A stretch of 6,692 nucleotides of DNA from Desulfobacteraceae bacterium (lineage in GTDB: Bacteria > Desulfobacterota > DSM-4660 > Desulfatiglandales > Desulfatiglandaceae), in NCBI GenBank assembly GCA_030589715.1, contig JAUUVE010000113.1, positions 1-6,692 of the forward strand. The letters are read 5' to 3'. Below, piece after piece: positions 5,676 to 6,692 of the stretch (its first letter is position 1; each line of letters starts with the position of its first letter). Both the position numbers and the translations under genes were made by a program. Under the pieces are notes generated by a model that made no database searches, was not told the DNA's origin, and saw only the letters and a list, made by a program, of their open reading frames with translations.

Positions 5676-6568
5676 ATGAGACAGGGTAGAGCAGATCTGG
5701 AACTGATGCAAGGTGCCATAGACCTACATATTCACTCGGCTCCAAGCCTTTTCCCAAGGCTGGTCGATCACGTTGAGGCGGCCGAAGGGGCAAGGAAATA
5801 TGGTATGCGTGCCGTTGTCCTGAAGGAACACCACGGCTATACGGCCGATCGCATGTATTTTGTGCGCAAACTGATCAATGGCATCGAGGTCTACGGCGGA
5901 GTCGTCCTTAATAATGCAGTCGGCGGCATTAACCCGTTTGCCGTAGACGCTGCCATCAAATTGGGGCCAAAATCGTCTGGTTCCCAACCTTGTCGGCCAA
6001 GAACCATTTGGACCAAATGGGTGCCCCGGAGTTCGGCAAGTCTATGCAACAAAAATCAAAGCATAAACTAAAGGAAAAGCCCATTACGGTCTTTGACGAA
6101 AAAGGGAAGCTAATTCCCGAGGTCTATGAGGTCATCGATTTGGTAGCTGATGCCGATATCATGCTGGCTACAGGGCATCTGTGCATTCCCGAAGCAAGGG
6201 CGGTCATCAAAGCTGCCAAGGACCGGGGCGTCAAACGACTTTACGTTAATCACCCCGAGTACATCATCAACGGCACAATAGAAGAGCAGAAAGAACTGGC
6301 CGACATGGGGGCCTTTATCGAGCATCTGGCCATCTTTATGTACCCCATGTGGCCCACCAAGGCCGGGATTGACGGAATAGTAGAGATGATCAAAGCGGTC
6401 GGTCCCGAACGGACCATTCTAGCAAGCGATCTGGGACAGATTCACAACCCGGCGCCTGCCGATGGTCTGCGGATGTTCCTGCAAGTCTTGCTTGATAAGG
6501 GTATTCCTCAAAATCATTTGGAGATGATGGTTAAGGATAATCCAAAGTTTATGCTCAGCCTGTCCTGA
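5676..6568 (+). pseudogene. DUF6282-type amidohydrolase-like protein, interrupted by one frameshift
   Basis: Two adjoining frames together encode one protein. From ATG 5676 the first frame gives 97 matching residues, then runs out of frame to a stop at 6069-6071. The second frame resumes at about 5966 and ends at TGA 6566-6568. Adding one base near GGGG (5963-5966) or AAAA (5969-5972) restores KLGAKIVWFPT and a 297-residue protein. The joined protein has an amidohydrolase-like order of metal-site residues: D16-L-H18-I-H20, K50 in LKEHH, H168 in ATGH, H193 in NHPE and D252 in ASDLGQ. The ending MVKDNPKFMLSL is typical of TIM-barrel hydrolases. The overall pattern (DLHIHSAPS, KEHHGYTADR, VVLNNAVGGINP) is what I recognise as DUF6282. 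It would be a cytoplasmic metal-dependent hydrolase or lyase of unknown substrate. It lies 125 bases after the MoaD-like gene. All active-site residues survive, so the lesion is recent or a sequencing error; the shift site has no classical slippery heptamer. Confidence 0.8.
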
Positions 6569-6692
6569 CGTTTGGTTGGGACAAATTATGCGGGGAAAGG
6601 TAAGTTCTCAATAAGTTCGGGCACCGTGGGGTTCAGCTGTTTCTCTCCGGCGCTCTCTAAACCATTCGTCGTAGCGTGGCTGATATTTGGGG
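6569..6692. other. Window end, possible 3' end of a minus-strand gene
   Basis: No + strand gene start with a ribosome site is seen here. On the minus strand two frames enter from the window edge. One reads 34 codons to a stop at 6586-6588, ending in ELIENLPFPA. The other reads 27 codons to a stop at 6608-6610, with YDEWFRERRRE. Either could be the tail of a convergent gene, but both are too short to choose between or to name. Confidence 0.2.

Overview
The window looks like chromosomal DNA of a strictly anaerobic bacterium, most likely a Desulfobacterota-type (sulfate-reducing or syntrophic) organism. This is an inference from the gene set: a tungsten/molybdenum aldehyde:ferredoxin oxidoreductase, a MoaD-like sulfur carrier, a cobinamide-salvage enzyme, and the remains of an enoyl-CoA hydratase and an Old Yellow Enzyme-type reductase. 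All genes that can be supported lie on the + strand, and base composition is moderate. No RNA gene, CRISPR array, transposase or prophage gene was seen.

Region by region: 1-139 holds the last 45 codons of an enoyl-CoA hydratase/isomerase-family gene cut by the window edge. Positions 237-449 hold an orphan C-terminal piece of an NADH:flavin oxidoreductase (Old Yellow Enzyme family) with no body, probably a deletion remnant. A leader of about 165 bases follows, then an MBL-fold hydrolase (615-1460), CobU (1513-2043) and an exported family 3 solute-binding protein (2088-2828), spaced 52 and 44 bases apart and plausibly one transcript. The 217-base gap 2829-3045 carries two adjacent hairpins and a perfect 14-bp palindrome that looks like an operator for the next gene. 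That gene is a full-length aldehyde:ferredoxin oxidoreductase (3046-4875).

After it comes a 384-base non-coding gap rich in inverted repeats, including a compact three-way-junction palindrome (5013-5059), and then a MoaD/ThiS-type protein ending in Gly-Gly (5260-5550). The last gene (5676-6568) is a DUF6282-type amidohydrolase-like protein interrupted by one -1 frameshift near 5963-5972. Both halves read cleanly, so this is either a very recent mutation or a homopolymer sequencing error. The final 124 bases are unassigned.

Functionally, the right half reads as a small aldehyde/carboxylate redox module: an AOR that needs tungsto- or molybdopterin, a dedicated sulfur carrier that may supply the dithiolene sulfur, and a putative metal-dependent hydrolase that could act on a related metabolite. 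The left half is a mixed group (MBL hydrolase, CobU, orphan binding protein) with no obvious shared pathway. I do not see a clearly new defence or mobile system. The items most worth checking are the AOR-MoaD-DUF6282 association, the palindromic operator, and the three-way-junction repeat.
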